Source: Bacteroides sp. (GTDB lineage Bacteria; Bacteroidota; Bacteroidia; Bacteroidales; GCA-2748055). From it: a stretch of 6,335 nt of DNA. The stretch lies in NCBI GenBank assembly GCA_011048475.1, contig DSDZ01000118.1:1-6335 (forward strand). Direction: 5' to 3'. The translations under genes were made by a program, and so were the position numbers. Below the pieces are notes generated by a model, which worked only from the letters and a program-made list of their open reading frames with translations, was not told the origin of the DNA and ran no database searches. Shown piece after piece: positions 1 to 5,699 of this stretch (within the stretch, counting starts at the first letter, position 1; each line of letters begins with the position of its first letter).

Positions 1-419
1 ATGAACACCAGTGCATTCTCGTTGTCGTTGAAGCAATCCAGTCCCACCCAGAACCAGTCGCTCGACAGCCCGATGTTGTCCCTTTTGCGGTAGGGGGACT
101 GGATCTGATCCGGCTCACTGTCGTAAAAACGGCCTGCCGCGTACACGTATTCATCATCGAAACCCATAAGGATCTCGGTGGGATGGGTGGGGTCCATGCC
201 GAATACAGGCCGTTGCACGGTCATGGGAAACGGCTGAATATCCAACCAGGCAGTTTCATCGATGCGACCGTCCAGGGTGACCTGGGAAGTGATGCGGGGA
301 ATTTTTACAACCGCTGTATCGTTTGTGCCTTCTGGTCTCTGGGAAAGACAATCCAGGGAATAAAATATAGCAAACAGGCATGCGAATCCTGTTCGCAGCA
401 AACATGCCCTGGTTAACAT
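1..419 (-). CDS. DUF5916-type outer-membrane protein with N-terminal CBM9-like domain (5' part only)
   Basis: Only the first 139 residues lie in the window; the gene runs off the left edge. I translated it by hand from the ATG at 419-417, and the frame stays open to base 1. Residues 1-26 look like a signal peptide: Arg at 4 and 9, a hydrophobic core (FACLFAIFYSL), and a likely cut after CLSQ. The mature part has the hallmarks of the CBM9-like domain that begins DUF5916 proteins: VTLDGRIDETAWLDIQPF, then ILMGFDDEYVYAAGRFYDSE, and SDWFWVGLDCFNDNENALVF. In that family this domain precedes a large beta-barrel, so the protein is probably exported to the outer membrane. Family members are often annotated as carbohydrate-binding, but their function is poorly known. 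A Bacteroidota-type promoter lies just upstream. I am fairly sure of the family and unsure of any substrate. Confidence 0.82.
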   Translation of the reverse strand, partial: MLTRACLLRTGFACLFAIFYSLDCLSQRPEGTNDTAVVKIPRITSQVTLDGRIDETAWLDIQPFPMTVQRPVFGMDPTHPTEILMGFDDEYVYAAGRFYDSEPDQIQSPYRKRDNIGLSSDWFWVGLDCFNDNENALVF

Positions 420-442
420 AGAATCAGGGATTTAGGGTCGCG

Positions 443-474
443 AGAAGGTAAGAAATAATATGATATCAGTCAAG
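443..474 (-). promoter_or_regulatory. Candidate Bacteroidota promoter for the DUF5916-type gene
   Basis: On the minus strand the sequence reads CTTG (474-471), a 20-base spacer, then TACCTTCT (450-443). This fits the Bacteroidota housekeeping pattern of TTG near -33 and TAnnTTTG near -7 with 19-21 bases between; the -7 element matches four of six fixed bases. Transcription would start around 436-438, giving a leader of roughly 17-20 bases before the ATG at 419. No strong ribosome binding site is visible, which is usual in this phylum. The call rests on pattern matching only. Confidence 0.4.
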
Positions 475-506
475 CGTTTGCGCAGTGAAAATTCATGTTT
501 TTAAAC

Positions 507-524
507 CGGGAAATAACGATCCCG
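507..524 (-). terminator. Weak hairpin after the sugar transferase gene
   Basis: On the minus strand, 13 bases past the TAG stop, CGGGA (524-520) and TCCCG (511-507) can pair around an 8-base loop. The stem is only 5 bp and is followed by GTTTAAAAA rather than a solid run of T, so it would be a weak intrinsic terminator at best. It lies between the end of the sugar transferase gene and the promoter proposed for the next gene, which suits a terminator. Confidence 0.25.
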
Positions 525-536
525 CGAATGAACCAC

Positions 537-2060
537 CTACGCCGATCGGGCCCCCCTGAACAGAATGTTCCCGACGGCCTTCCAGAAGTAGCGCCACTGG
601 GTGCGGAGGGGTTTTTTCTCGAAGGATTCCAAATAGCGCATCTCCGATTGCTGGATCTCTTCAAGGGTTTCCGGCATGTCGGCATAGAAGGGGGGGATCA
701 GTCCCGGTTTGTATTTGATGCGCTTCTCCCGCAACTCTTCGGAGTAAAGGTTGAAATACTGCTGGCTCAGGGGGCGCACCCCCACCAGCTTCATCTGTCC
801 CTTCAGCAGATTCAGCAGCATGGGCAGCTCGTCGATCCACAGCCTCCGCATGATCGCGCGGGAGCGGGAGATCCGGAAGTCGTTTTTGAACTTGCCCCCG
901 TTGTCCAGGTTGTTGTTTTTGTGCACGTAATCCTGCAGGTATTCCGCAAACGGGTGCATGGTGCGGAACTTGTACACGTTTATCTGCTCTCCTCCCTTTC
1001 CGATCCGCCGCAGCTTCACAAAGGGTCCGTAGGTGGGGCTCTCGTCAAATGCAGGCTCCCGCACCCGCCGGGTCACGAAATAGAACATCCCGTTCACGTG
1101 GGTGTCCTCTGTGACCTCGAACCCGCAGGAGTAGAGCCTTCCCAGGATCTCCGCCCGGGAAAGCACCCGGTTGTTCCCCCGGGTCATGAAAAAGTAGATC
1201 TTCCTGGTGGGGTAGAATTTGGGGAACACCCGTTTGAAAATATAATCCACCGTGTACATGATCCAGTTCAGCACCGGCGGGTATTTTTTCAGGACCCTCT
1301 TTTTCCGTTGTTCCGAAGTCTCCGCACAACCGATGAACATTCCCCCCTGCGGAAGCTTGTGGTTCACCGACTCGAAGAACTTGTTCAGGTACTGGATGTC
1401 GTTCACCCTCCGCAGGTTGATCATGGTGTGGTACTGGTTCTCCGGCTGCCGCAGGATGTTGAAGCGGGTGTTGGTGGAAAGCACCAGGGTCCCCGGATCG
1501 CCCAGGTTCACATGGTTCTCCACGAATGCGGCCGCTTTCTCCCCGCACTCCTCCGCGATGGCCTCCCGTAAAACCCTGATCCCGTTGTGGATCTTGCTGT
1601 GCACCTTTGCCTGCCTCATCCTGCGCTTGTCCATCAGGGTGGGGGGCTTCTCCAGGAAAGCCGTCGCCACGTCATATTCCGGCGCACAGATCACATAGGT
1701 ATACAGGCTGAAGACGAACATCTCCACCAGGGTGGCCACCCCGAAGGTACCGAAGACCATCATCCGGGAGTAGAAGGTGGTGTTGAAGGCGTAAATGATG
1801 AACGAGACGAAAGCCAGGGTGAGCAGGTTGGGATAGGCGATGTTGCGGATCAGGAAGGTGGGCCGCTCCTTCCTCCCGATGTGGTACTTGTTCATGTAAA
1901 AGGAGGAGATCACCCAGATGACCAGGGTCACCCCGAAGCCCAGCAGGTACCTGCCGTTCATGTACGAGACCATCACAGGCTTCAGTCCCGCCATGAACAC
2001 ATACGACCCCGCGAGGATCAACAGATCCGTAATAACCAATCCCGTCTTAGGAGGCTTCAT
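537..2060 (-). CDS. Polyprenyl-phosphate sugar-1-phosphate transferase (Bac_transf family), polytopic, 507 aa
   Basis: The enzyme likely transfers a sugar-1-phosphate from a nucleotide sugar to undecaprenyl phosphate at the inner membrane, the first step of capsule or exopolysaccharide synthesis. Four hydrophobic segments lie near residues 8-28, 36-56, 73-93 and 100-125. The C-terminal part has the bacterial sugar transferase signature: KLRRIGKGG (349-357), VYKFRTM (362-368), NDFRISRS (393-400), the Asp-Glu pair in WIDELPMLLNLLKG (408-421; D410/E411), VGVRPLS (426-432) and YKPGLIPPFYADMP (450-463). The family usually has GPRP where this has GVRP. The middle (about 185-335) is not the CoA_binding_3-like domain of WbaP/WcaJ; LPQGGMFIGCAET (236-248) recalls the end of a methyltransferase fold, but no SAM-binding loop is seen. 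I recall this long architecture from other Bacteroidota, so it is probably a lineage variant. The ATG at 2060 is chosen because it starts just before the first membrane segment. The sugar is unknown. Confidence 0.88.
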   Translation of the reverse strand: MKPPKTGLVITDLLILAGSYVFMAGLKPVMVSYMNGRYLLGFGVTLVIWVISSFYMNKYHIGRKERPTFLIRNIAYPNLLTLAFVSFIIYAFNTTFYSRMMVFGTFGVATLVEMFVFSLYTYVICAPEYDVATAFLEKPPTLMDKRRMRQAKVHSKIHNGIRVLREAIAEECGEKAAAFVENHVNLGDPGTLVLSTNTRFNILRQPENQYHTMINLRRVNDIQYLNKFFESVNHKLPQGGMFIGCAETSEQRKKRVLKKYPPVLNWIMYTVDYIFKRVFPKFYPTRKIYFFMTRGNNRVLSRAEILGRLYSCGFEVTEDTHVNGMFYFVTRRVREPAFDESPTYGPFVKLRRIGKGGEQINVYKFRTMHPFAEYLQDYVHKNNNLDNGGKFKNDFRISRSRAIMRRLWIDELPMLLNLLKGQMKLVGVRPLSQQYFNLYSEELREKRIKYKPGLIPPFYADMPETLEEIQQSEMRYLESFEKKPLRTQWRYFWKAVGNILFRGARSA

Positions 2061-2188
2061 GGGTTTGAATTCTCATGTGAATTTAATAAAAAGATCTGTC
2101 CGGTGAAACAGAGTTTTGAACGGGATTTTGTGGAATTGATAAAACCCTGCTTCAGCGGGGCAAAACTTAAATTTCATATCTTAGTGTG
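2061..2188. promoter_or_regulatory. Divergent promoter region between the sugar transferase gene and cysQ
   Basis: This 128-base AT-richer gap must hold both promoters. Toward cysQ, TAAATTTC (2168-2175) matches five of six fixed bases of the Bacteroidota -7 element, but no good TTG lies 19-21 bases upstream; TATCTTAG (2177-2184) also matches but sits too close to the start codon. Toward the sugar transferase gene, the minus strand has TAAATTCA (2085-2078) preceded at a 20-base spacing by a TTT within TGTTTC. This is a weak match that would give a leader of about 10-17 bases. An imperfect inverted repeat at 2145-2160 (CCCTGC, loop TTCA, GCGGGG; one T-G wobble) lies between them and could be an operator or a small hairpin in the cysQ leader. 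Confidence 0.35.
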
Positions 2189-2986
2189 ATGAAAAACGAA
2201 TACACCATTGCCACGCGGGCGGCCATCCGGGCGGGTGAGGCGATCCTGGAGGTCTACAGGGAGAAAGATCTGGAGGTGGAGCTCAAGGCAGATGAAACAC
2301 CCCTGACACGGGCGGACAGGACGGCACACGGGATCATCAGGGAAGCGCTGGAAGAGACGGGTATCCCGGTGCTGAGCGAGGAGGGGAGGGACATCCCGTA
2401 CGATGAACGACGCCGCTGGGAGCAGTTCTGGATGGTGGACCCGCTTGACGGGACCAAGGAATTCATCAAGCGGAACGGGGAGTTCACCGTGAACATCGCC
2501 CTGATCGAGAAGGGGAGGACCGGCTTCGGGGTGGTCTATGCGCCCTGGAACAACGAGTTGTTTGTGGGGCTGCCTGGGATGGGCTCGTTCAGGTGCAAAA
2601 ACACAAAATATTTCAACCAGCCACTGGAATACCTGGTGCAGTTTTCGGAGAAACTGCCCTTTGAGAAGCATAAGCAGACAGGGGTCTGCAGGGTGGTGGC
2701 CAGCCGCTCCCATTTTAATGAAGAGACCAAACAGTTCATCGATTTTCTGGAACTGGAAGGGAAGAGAGTCTCCCTGGTCAGCCGCGGCAGTTCCCTGAAG
2801 CTGTGTATGGTGGCCACGGGTGAAGCGGATATTTATCCCCGGATGGGCCCCACCATGGAGTGGGACACCGCCGCAGCCCATGCGGTGGTGAAGGCCACCG
2901 GCAAGAATGTGTGCTGTTTCGACACCGGGGAGGAACTGGAATACAACAAGGAAGATCTGCACAATCCTCATTTTCTGGTGAGCTAG
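2189..2986 (+). CDS. cysQ: 3'(2'),5'-bisphosphate nucleotidase CysQ
   Basis: CysQ removes the 3' phosphate from PAP (and PAPS), giving AMP, and so clears the inhibitory by-product of sulfotransferase or PAPS reductase reactions. The 265-residue protein has the length and motifs of the inositol-monophosphatase superfamily: TRADRTAH (40-47), the metal-binding LSEEGRDIPY (62-71; E64/E65), WMVDPLDGTKEFI (81-93; D84 and D87), and GEADIYPRMGPTMEWDTAAA (211-230; D226). The WxVDPLDGTKEF form is typical of CysQ rather than of inositol monophosphatase or fructose-1,6-bisphosphatase. I chose the ATG at 2189; the in-frame GTG just before it (2186) is an alternative adding one residue. The gene is divergent from the sugar transferase gene and 64 bases ahead of the sigma factor gene. 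With cysC nearby it suggests sulfate transfer, possibly to a polysaccharide, rather than only cysteine synthesis. Confidence 0.93.
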   Translation: MKNEYTIATRAAIRAGEAILEVYREKDLEVELKADETPLTRADRTAHGIIREALEETGIPVLSEEGRDIPYDERRRWEQFWMVDPLDGTKEFIKRNGEFTVNIALIEKGRTGFGVVYAPWNNELFVGLPGMGSFRCKNTKYFNQPLEYLVQFSEKLPFEKHKQTGVCRVVASRSHFNEETKQFIDFLELEGKRVSLVSRGSSLKLCMVATGEADIYPRMGPTMEWDTAAAHAVVKATGKNVCCFDTGEELEYNKEDLHNPHFLVS

Positions 2987-3004
2987 TTTTCCGCGTAGTC
3001 ATGA

Positions 3005-3031
3005 TGCAACCAATCCGCTTTTATCAGAGTC
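3005..3031 (+). promoter_or_regulatory. Candidate ECF-type (autoregulated) promoter of the sigma factor gene
   Basis: TGCAACC (3005-3011) is followed after exactly 16 bases by AGTC (3028-3031). ECF sigma factors commonly recognise an AAC-containing -35 and a CGTC-like -10 separated by 16-17 bases (for example TGAAAC-N16-CGTC for Bacillus SigM), and many drive their own genes. The predicted start near 3038 would leave a leader of about 12 bases, with GAAGG (3041-3045) as a possible weak ribosome binding site before the ATG at 3051. The -10 differs from CGTC at its first base. No convincing TAnnTTTG element lies in this gap. Confidence 0.45.
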
Positions 3032-3050
3032 ATATTAAAAGAAGGCATGG

Positions 3051-3605
3051 ATGACCGGCGATAAGGAGATCATTGCAGGGTGTATCAAGGGCAGGCAGGC
3101 CGCACAGCGTCAGCTGTTCGAGAAATATTCCCGCCTGCTCCTGGGCATCTGCAGCCGGTATGCGCAGGACTTGGAGGAGGCCGAGGACATCCTTCAGGAG
3201 GGTTTTGTGAAGATCTTCCTGAATATTAAGGATTTCAAGGGGGACGGCTCCCTGATGGCGTGGATGAGGCGGATCATGGTGAACACGGCGATCACCAATT
3301 ATCACAAGATGCGCAAGCACCGGTACCATGACGACCTGGAGGAGGTGAGCGAGCTGAAGTTCGAGGATCACACGTGGGGCGAGGCGGATTTCACAGGGGA
3401 GGAGCTGTTGAAGGTGATCCGGCAGATGCCCGAAGGCTACAGGCTCGTATTCGGGCTGTATGCCATGGAAGGATTCAAGCACCGGGAGATCGCAGAGATC
3501 CTGGATATTGACGAGAATACGAGTAAATCGCAGTACAGCCGGGCAAGGCGGTGGCTGCAGGAAAGACTGATCAAACTGAAAGAAGGGGAGGATACGTCCC
3601 GATGA
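3051..3605 (+). CDS. ECF-family RNA polymerase sigma factor (sigma-70 family)
   Basis: The 184-residue protein has only the two domains expected of an ECF sigma factor. Region 2 is at about 21-88: FEKYSRLLLGICSRYAQD, then EEAEDILQEGFVKIF (42-56), the usual region 2.2 motif, and WMRRIMVNTAITNYHK (71-86) for regions 2.3-2.4. A charged linker follows (about 89-117). Region 4 is at about 119-173, with IRQMPEGYRLVFGLY (123-137) and the helix-turn-helix GFKHREIAEILDIDENTSKS (141-160). The ENTSKSQYSRAR form is common in Bacteroidota ECF factors. There is no C-terminal extension or SnoaL-like domain. The ATG at 3051 follows GAAGG by five bases; the ATG at 3047 is out of frame. The stop overlaps the next start (ATGA), so the downstream membrane protein is probably translationally coupled and is the likely partner or anti-sigma factor. 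Its regulon is unknown. Confidence 0.93.
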   Translation: MTGDKEIIAGCIKGRQAAQRQLFEKYSRLLLGICSRYAQDLEEAEDILQEGFVKIFLNIKDFKGDGSLMAWMRRIMVNTAITNYHKMRKHRYHDDLEEVSELKFEDHTWGEADFTGEELLKVIRQMPEGYRLVFGLYAMEGFKHREIAEILDIDENTSKSQYSRARRWLQERLIKLKEGEDTSR

Positions 3606-4960
3606 ACGAGCGGATGAACATAGAAGAGCTGGTCAGGAGCAAACTGGAAGGGCAGGAGATCGCTCCTTCACGGGGGACCTGGAGCCGGATCCTGCGCCGG
3701 GTCCGCCGCGGACAGTTCATGCGTTTCGATCCCGGCAGGTTCAATGTGTACTATGCCGCGGGGATCCTGGTGGCGGGCGCCGGTCTGATCGCCCTGATCC
3801 AGACAGGACCCCGGGAAGCGCAGACGGAAGAGGGTTCCCCCGGACGTACGCCCGTCCCCCGGGAGCACACCGCACCCCCGCCTGCGGAAAGCGGGATCAT
3901 CCAGGTGCAGCCCGATACAGGCGATCCTTCCCTGCGGGAGGTTGCTCCGCCAGCAGCGGCAGAGGAGGGAAAACCTGCGGCTGTGTCTCCGGAGGCGACG
4001 GAGGAAGCCCCCGGGGCCACCCCGGGCAACGGAACAACCGGGGCGAAACAGCCCGGGATCGGCCGTGAGCAAGCCCTGCCGGAGGATGCCGACCGCAAAG
4101 AACCCGTCCACAACACCCTGGTGGCCTTTTTCACCCCGTCGGTCACCTCCGGGTGCGCTCCCCTGACCGTGCAGTTCTTCAACCAGAGCGTCAACCACCT
4201 GTCCGTCACCTGGCGCGTGGGAACCGCCACCCCGGTCACCGGCGAGAACCCGGAGCATACCTTCACCACCCCGGGCAGGCATCATGTGACCATGACCGCC
4301 ATGGGCGAGGGGGGACAGACCGCGTCCTTCAGCCAGGTGATCGAGGTGTATCCCGTTCCGACGGCCGATTTCATCATCGAGGAGGGTCTCCCGGACAGCG
4401 AGGGACAGCCCACATACAGCCTGATCAACTGCAGCACCGGGGCCGGTTCATACCAGTGGAACCTCCTGGGGGAAGACAAAACCGAACTGAAGGGATGGTC
4501 CTCCGATGCATTCAACCCCGACCTGCCGGTCACCCCGTCGGAAAGGCAGGCCAGCCACATCCGGCTGGTGGCCGTCAATGAATACGGCTGCAGTCAGACC
4601 GCGGTCCGGGAGCTTCCCGGGCCACCGGATGCCGGGGTCCCCGAACTCATCTTCCCCACCGCTTTCAGTCCCAGCACCACGGGTCCCGCCGGCGGACTGT
4701 ACAGTCCCCACGAAAAACGCAACGATGTGTTCCATCCCCTGTTCGACACCGAGCCCCTGGAGTACCGGCTGCGGATCTATTCCCGCAGGGGCGTTCTGGT
4801 GTTCGAATCCATGGACATCTACAGGGGATGGGACGGCTACTACCTCCAGGAAAGGGCCGCGGCAGGGGTTTACGTGTGGATGGCCGAAGGCACCTGGCAG
4901 AGCGGGGAGGAGTTCCGGATGCAGGGGGATGTGACCCTTATCTGGAGCGACGGGCGGTAG
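3602..4960 (+). CDS. Single-pass membrane protein with PKD and CHU_C-like domains; probable partner of the ECF sigma factor
   Basis: I start it at the ATG at 3602, which overlaps the sigma stop in ATGA; the open frame extends upstream to 3551 but that part lies inside the sigma gene. The 452-residue product has an N-terminal basic cytoplasmic head (1-47, with TWSRILRRVRRG), one membrane segment (48-67), and no cleavable signal peptide. A low-complexity Pro/Ala/Glu/Gly linker follows (about 70-170). A PKD domain comes next (about 173-250: FFTPSVTSGCAPLTVQFFN, then HTFTTPGRHHVTM), then a second, poorer Ig-like module (about 253-338). Last is a domain resembling the gliding-motility/CHU_C C-terminal domain (about 349-449: FPTAFSPS, RNDVFHP, LRIYSRRGVLVFES, GWDGYY, GVYVWMAEG). 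Topology should be N-in, with the domains in the periplasm. By position it may act as an anti-sigma or sensor for the preceding factor, but no zinc anti-sigma motif is visible, so that role is inferred from context. Confidence 0.85.
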   Translation: MNERMNIEELVRSKLEGQEIAPSRGTWSRILRRVRRGQFMRFDPGRFNVYYAAGILVAGAGLIALIQTGPREAQTEEGSPGRTPVPREHTAPPPAESGIIQVQPDTGDPSLREVAPPAAAEEGKPAAVSPEATEEAPGATPGNGTTGAKQPGIGREQALPEDADRKEPVHNTLVAFFTPSVTSGCAPLTVQFFNQSVNHLSVTWRVGTATPVTGENPEHTFTTPGRHHVTMTAMGEGGQTASFSQVIEVYPVPTADFIIEEGLPDSEGQPTYSLINCSTGAGSYQWNLLGEDKTELKGWSSDAFNPDLPVTPSERQASHIRLVAVNEYGCSQTAVRELPGPPDAGVPELIFPTAFSPSTTGPAGGLYSPHEKRNDVFHPLFDTEPLEYRLRIYSRRGVLVFESMDIYRGWDGYYLQERAAAGVYVWMAEGTWQSGEEFRMQGDVTLIWSDGR

Positions 4961-5007
4961 TGCGGCCGCCAAAAATTCTGCGAAAATTATCCGATCCGGG
5001 GAAGGTG

Positions 5008-5607
5008 CTACAACGTGATCCGGTCGATGATCGTTTCGAATATCAGATCCACCGAATCCTTGATGCCCAGTTTCGAGGTGTCGATCTCCAGATCCGGGTT
5101 TGCCGGCGCCTCAAAGGGAGAGGAGATCCCCGTAAAGTCCTTGATGATCCCCGCCCTGGCCTTTTCGTAAAGTCCCTTCGTATCCCGCTGCTCGCATACC
5201 TCCAGGGGCGGGTTCAGGAAGATCTCGATGAAATCCATCTCCCCGATGATGCTCCTGGCCAGGTTCCTGATCTCCCGGGTGGGACTGATGAAGGAACAGA
5301 TGGTGATCATCCCGGTGTTGATGAGCAGCCTGGAGACCTCGGCGATCCGCCGGATGTTCTCCAGGCGGTCCTCCGCGCTGAACCCCAGGTTGTTGTTGAT
5401 CCCGGTCCGGATATTGTCCCCGTCCAGCACATGGCAGAAGAACCTCCTGAAAAAAAGTTCTTTTTCCAGGTTGGCGGCCAGGGTGGTCTTCCCCGAGCCC
5501 GACAGCCCGGTGAACCAGATCACCCTTGCCCGCTGGCGGAGGATCTCCTCCTTCACCTTCCGGTCATAGATCCTGTCAAATACAGGGTATATGTTCTCTG
5601 CAGCCAT
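5008..5607 (-). CDS. cysC: Adenylylsulfate (APS) kinase CysC
   Basis: CysC phosphorylates adenosine 5'-phosphosulfate with ATP to make PAPS, the sulfate donor for sulfotransferases and for PAPS reduction, in the cytoplasm. The 199-residue protein is a stand-alone kinase, not a CysNC fusion, and of normal length. Visible motifs are the Walker A GLSGSGKTT (34-42), LDGDNIRTGINNNLGFS (61-77), RLENIRRIAEVSRL (81-94), the FISPTREIRN segment (106-115), RDTKGLYEKARAGIIKDFTG (141-160) and FEAPANPDLEIDT (165-177). All the residues I would expect for APS and ATP binding seem present. It converges on the sigma/membrane protein unit with a 47-base gap and is 92 bases downstream of the barrel gene on the same strand. 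The pair cysC and cysQ in one neighbourhood, with polysaccharide genes, points to sulfation. CysD and CysN are not in the window. Confidence 0.95.
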   Translation of the reverse strand: MAAENIYPVFDRIYDRKVKEEILRQRARVIWFTGLSGSGKTTLAANLEKELFFRRFFCHVLDGDNIRTGINNNLGFSAEDRLENIRRIAEVSRLLINTGMITICSFISPTREIRNLARSIIGEMDFIEIFLNPPLEVCEQRDTKGLYEKARAGIIKDFTGISSPFEAPANPDLEIDTSKLGIKDSVDLIFETIIDRITL

Positions 5608-5651
5608 GTTCTGTAATGTTAAGGTGAAACGATCCTTTTACGATCAATCCT

Positions 5652-5681
5652 CCGGCAAAGTTCCGTTTGCCCGGTAAAGTT
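5652..5681. repeat. Pair of 11-base direct repeats upstream of cysC
   Basis: CCGGCAAAGTT (5652-5662) and CCGGTAAAGTT (5671-5681) are identical except for one base and start 19 bases apart. They lie 45-74 bases upstream of the cysC start codon, in the gap after the barrel gene. On the minus strand they read AACTTTGCCGG and AACTTTACCGG; the AACTTTG part resembles a -7 element (five of six bases of TAnnTTTG if read from 5662-5663), so one copy may belong to the cysC promoter. Two copies spaced about two helical turns apart could equally be an operator for a dimeric regulator. No matching -33 TTG was found at the right distance. Confidence 0.4.
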
Positions 5682-5699
5682 AACCGGAAGGATCAAATT

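Noticed and set aside
183..416. 77-codon open frame on the plus strand
   Set aside because: It is antisense to the signal peptide and CBM9-like domain of the DUF5916-type gene and has no promoter or domain of its own.
495..1571. 358-codon open frame on the plus strand
   Set aside because: It lies wholly opposite the sugar transferase gene, whose motifs are clear. Its product is rich in His, Val, Pro and Leu with no recognisable motif, as expected of the antisense shadow of GC-rich coding DNA.
2186..2188. GTG as the cysQ start
   Set aside because: It is directly followed by an in-frame ATG, which is the more likely initiator; the difference is one residue.
2174..2971. 265-codon open frame on the minus strand
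   Set aside because: It is the exact antisense shadow of cysQ, whose catalytic motifs establish the coding strand.
3551..3601. Upstream in-frame start for the PKD/CHU_C protein
   Set aside because: It would lie within the last codons of the sigma factor gene. The ATGA overlap at 3602 is the usual coupling arrangement and gives a sensible N-terminus.
4953..4970. GGCGG / CCGCC hairpin at the end of the PKD/CHU_C gene
   Set aside because: The stem is followed by A residues on the plus strand rather than T, and it overlaps the stop codon, so it is not an intrinsic terminator for either convergent gene.
4828..5616. 262-codon open frame on the plus strand spanning the end of the PKD/CHU_C gene and all of cysC in antisense
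   Set aside because: It is out of frame with the former and antisense to the latter, and its sequence is Arg/Pro/Asp-rich without motifs.
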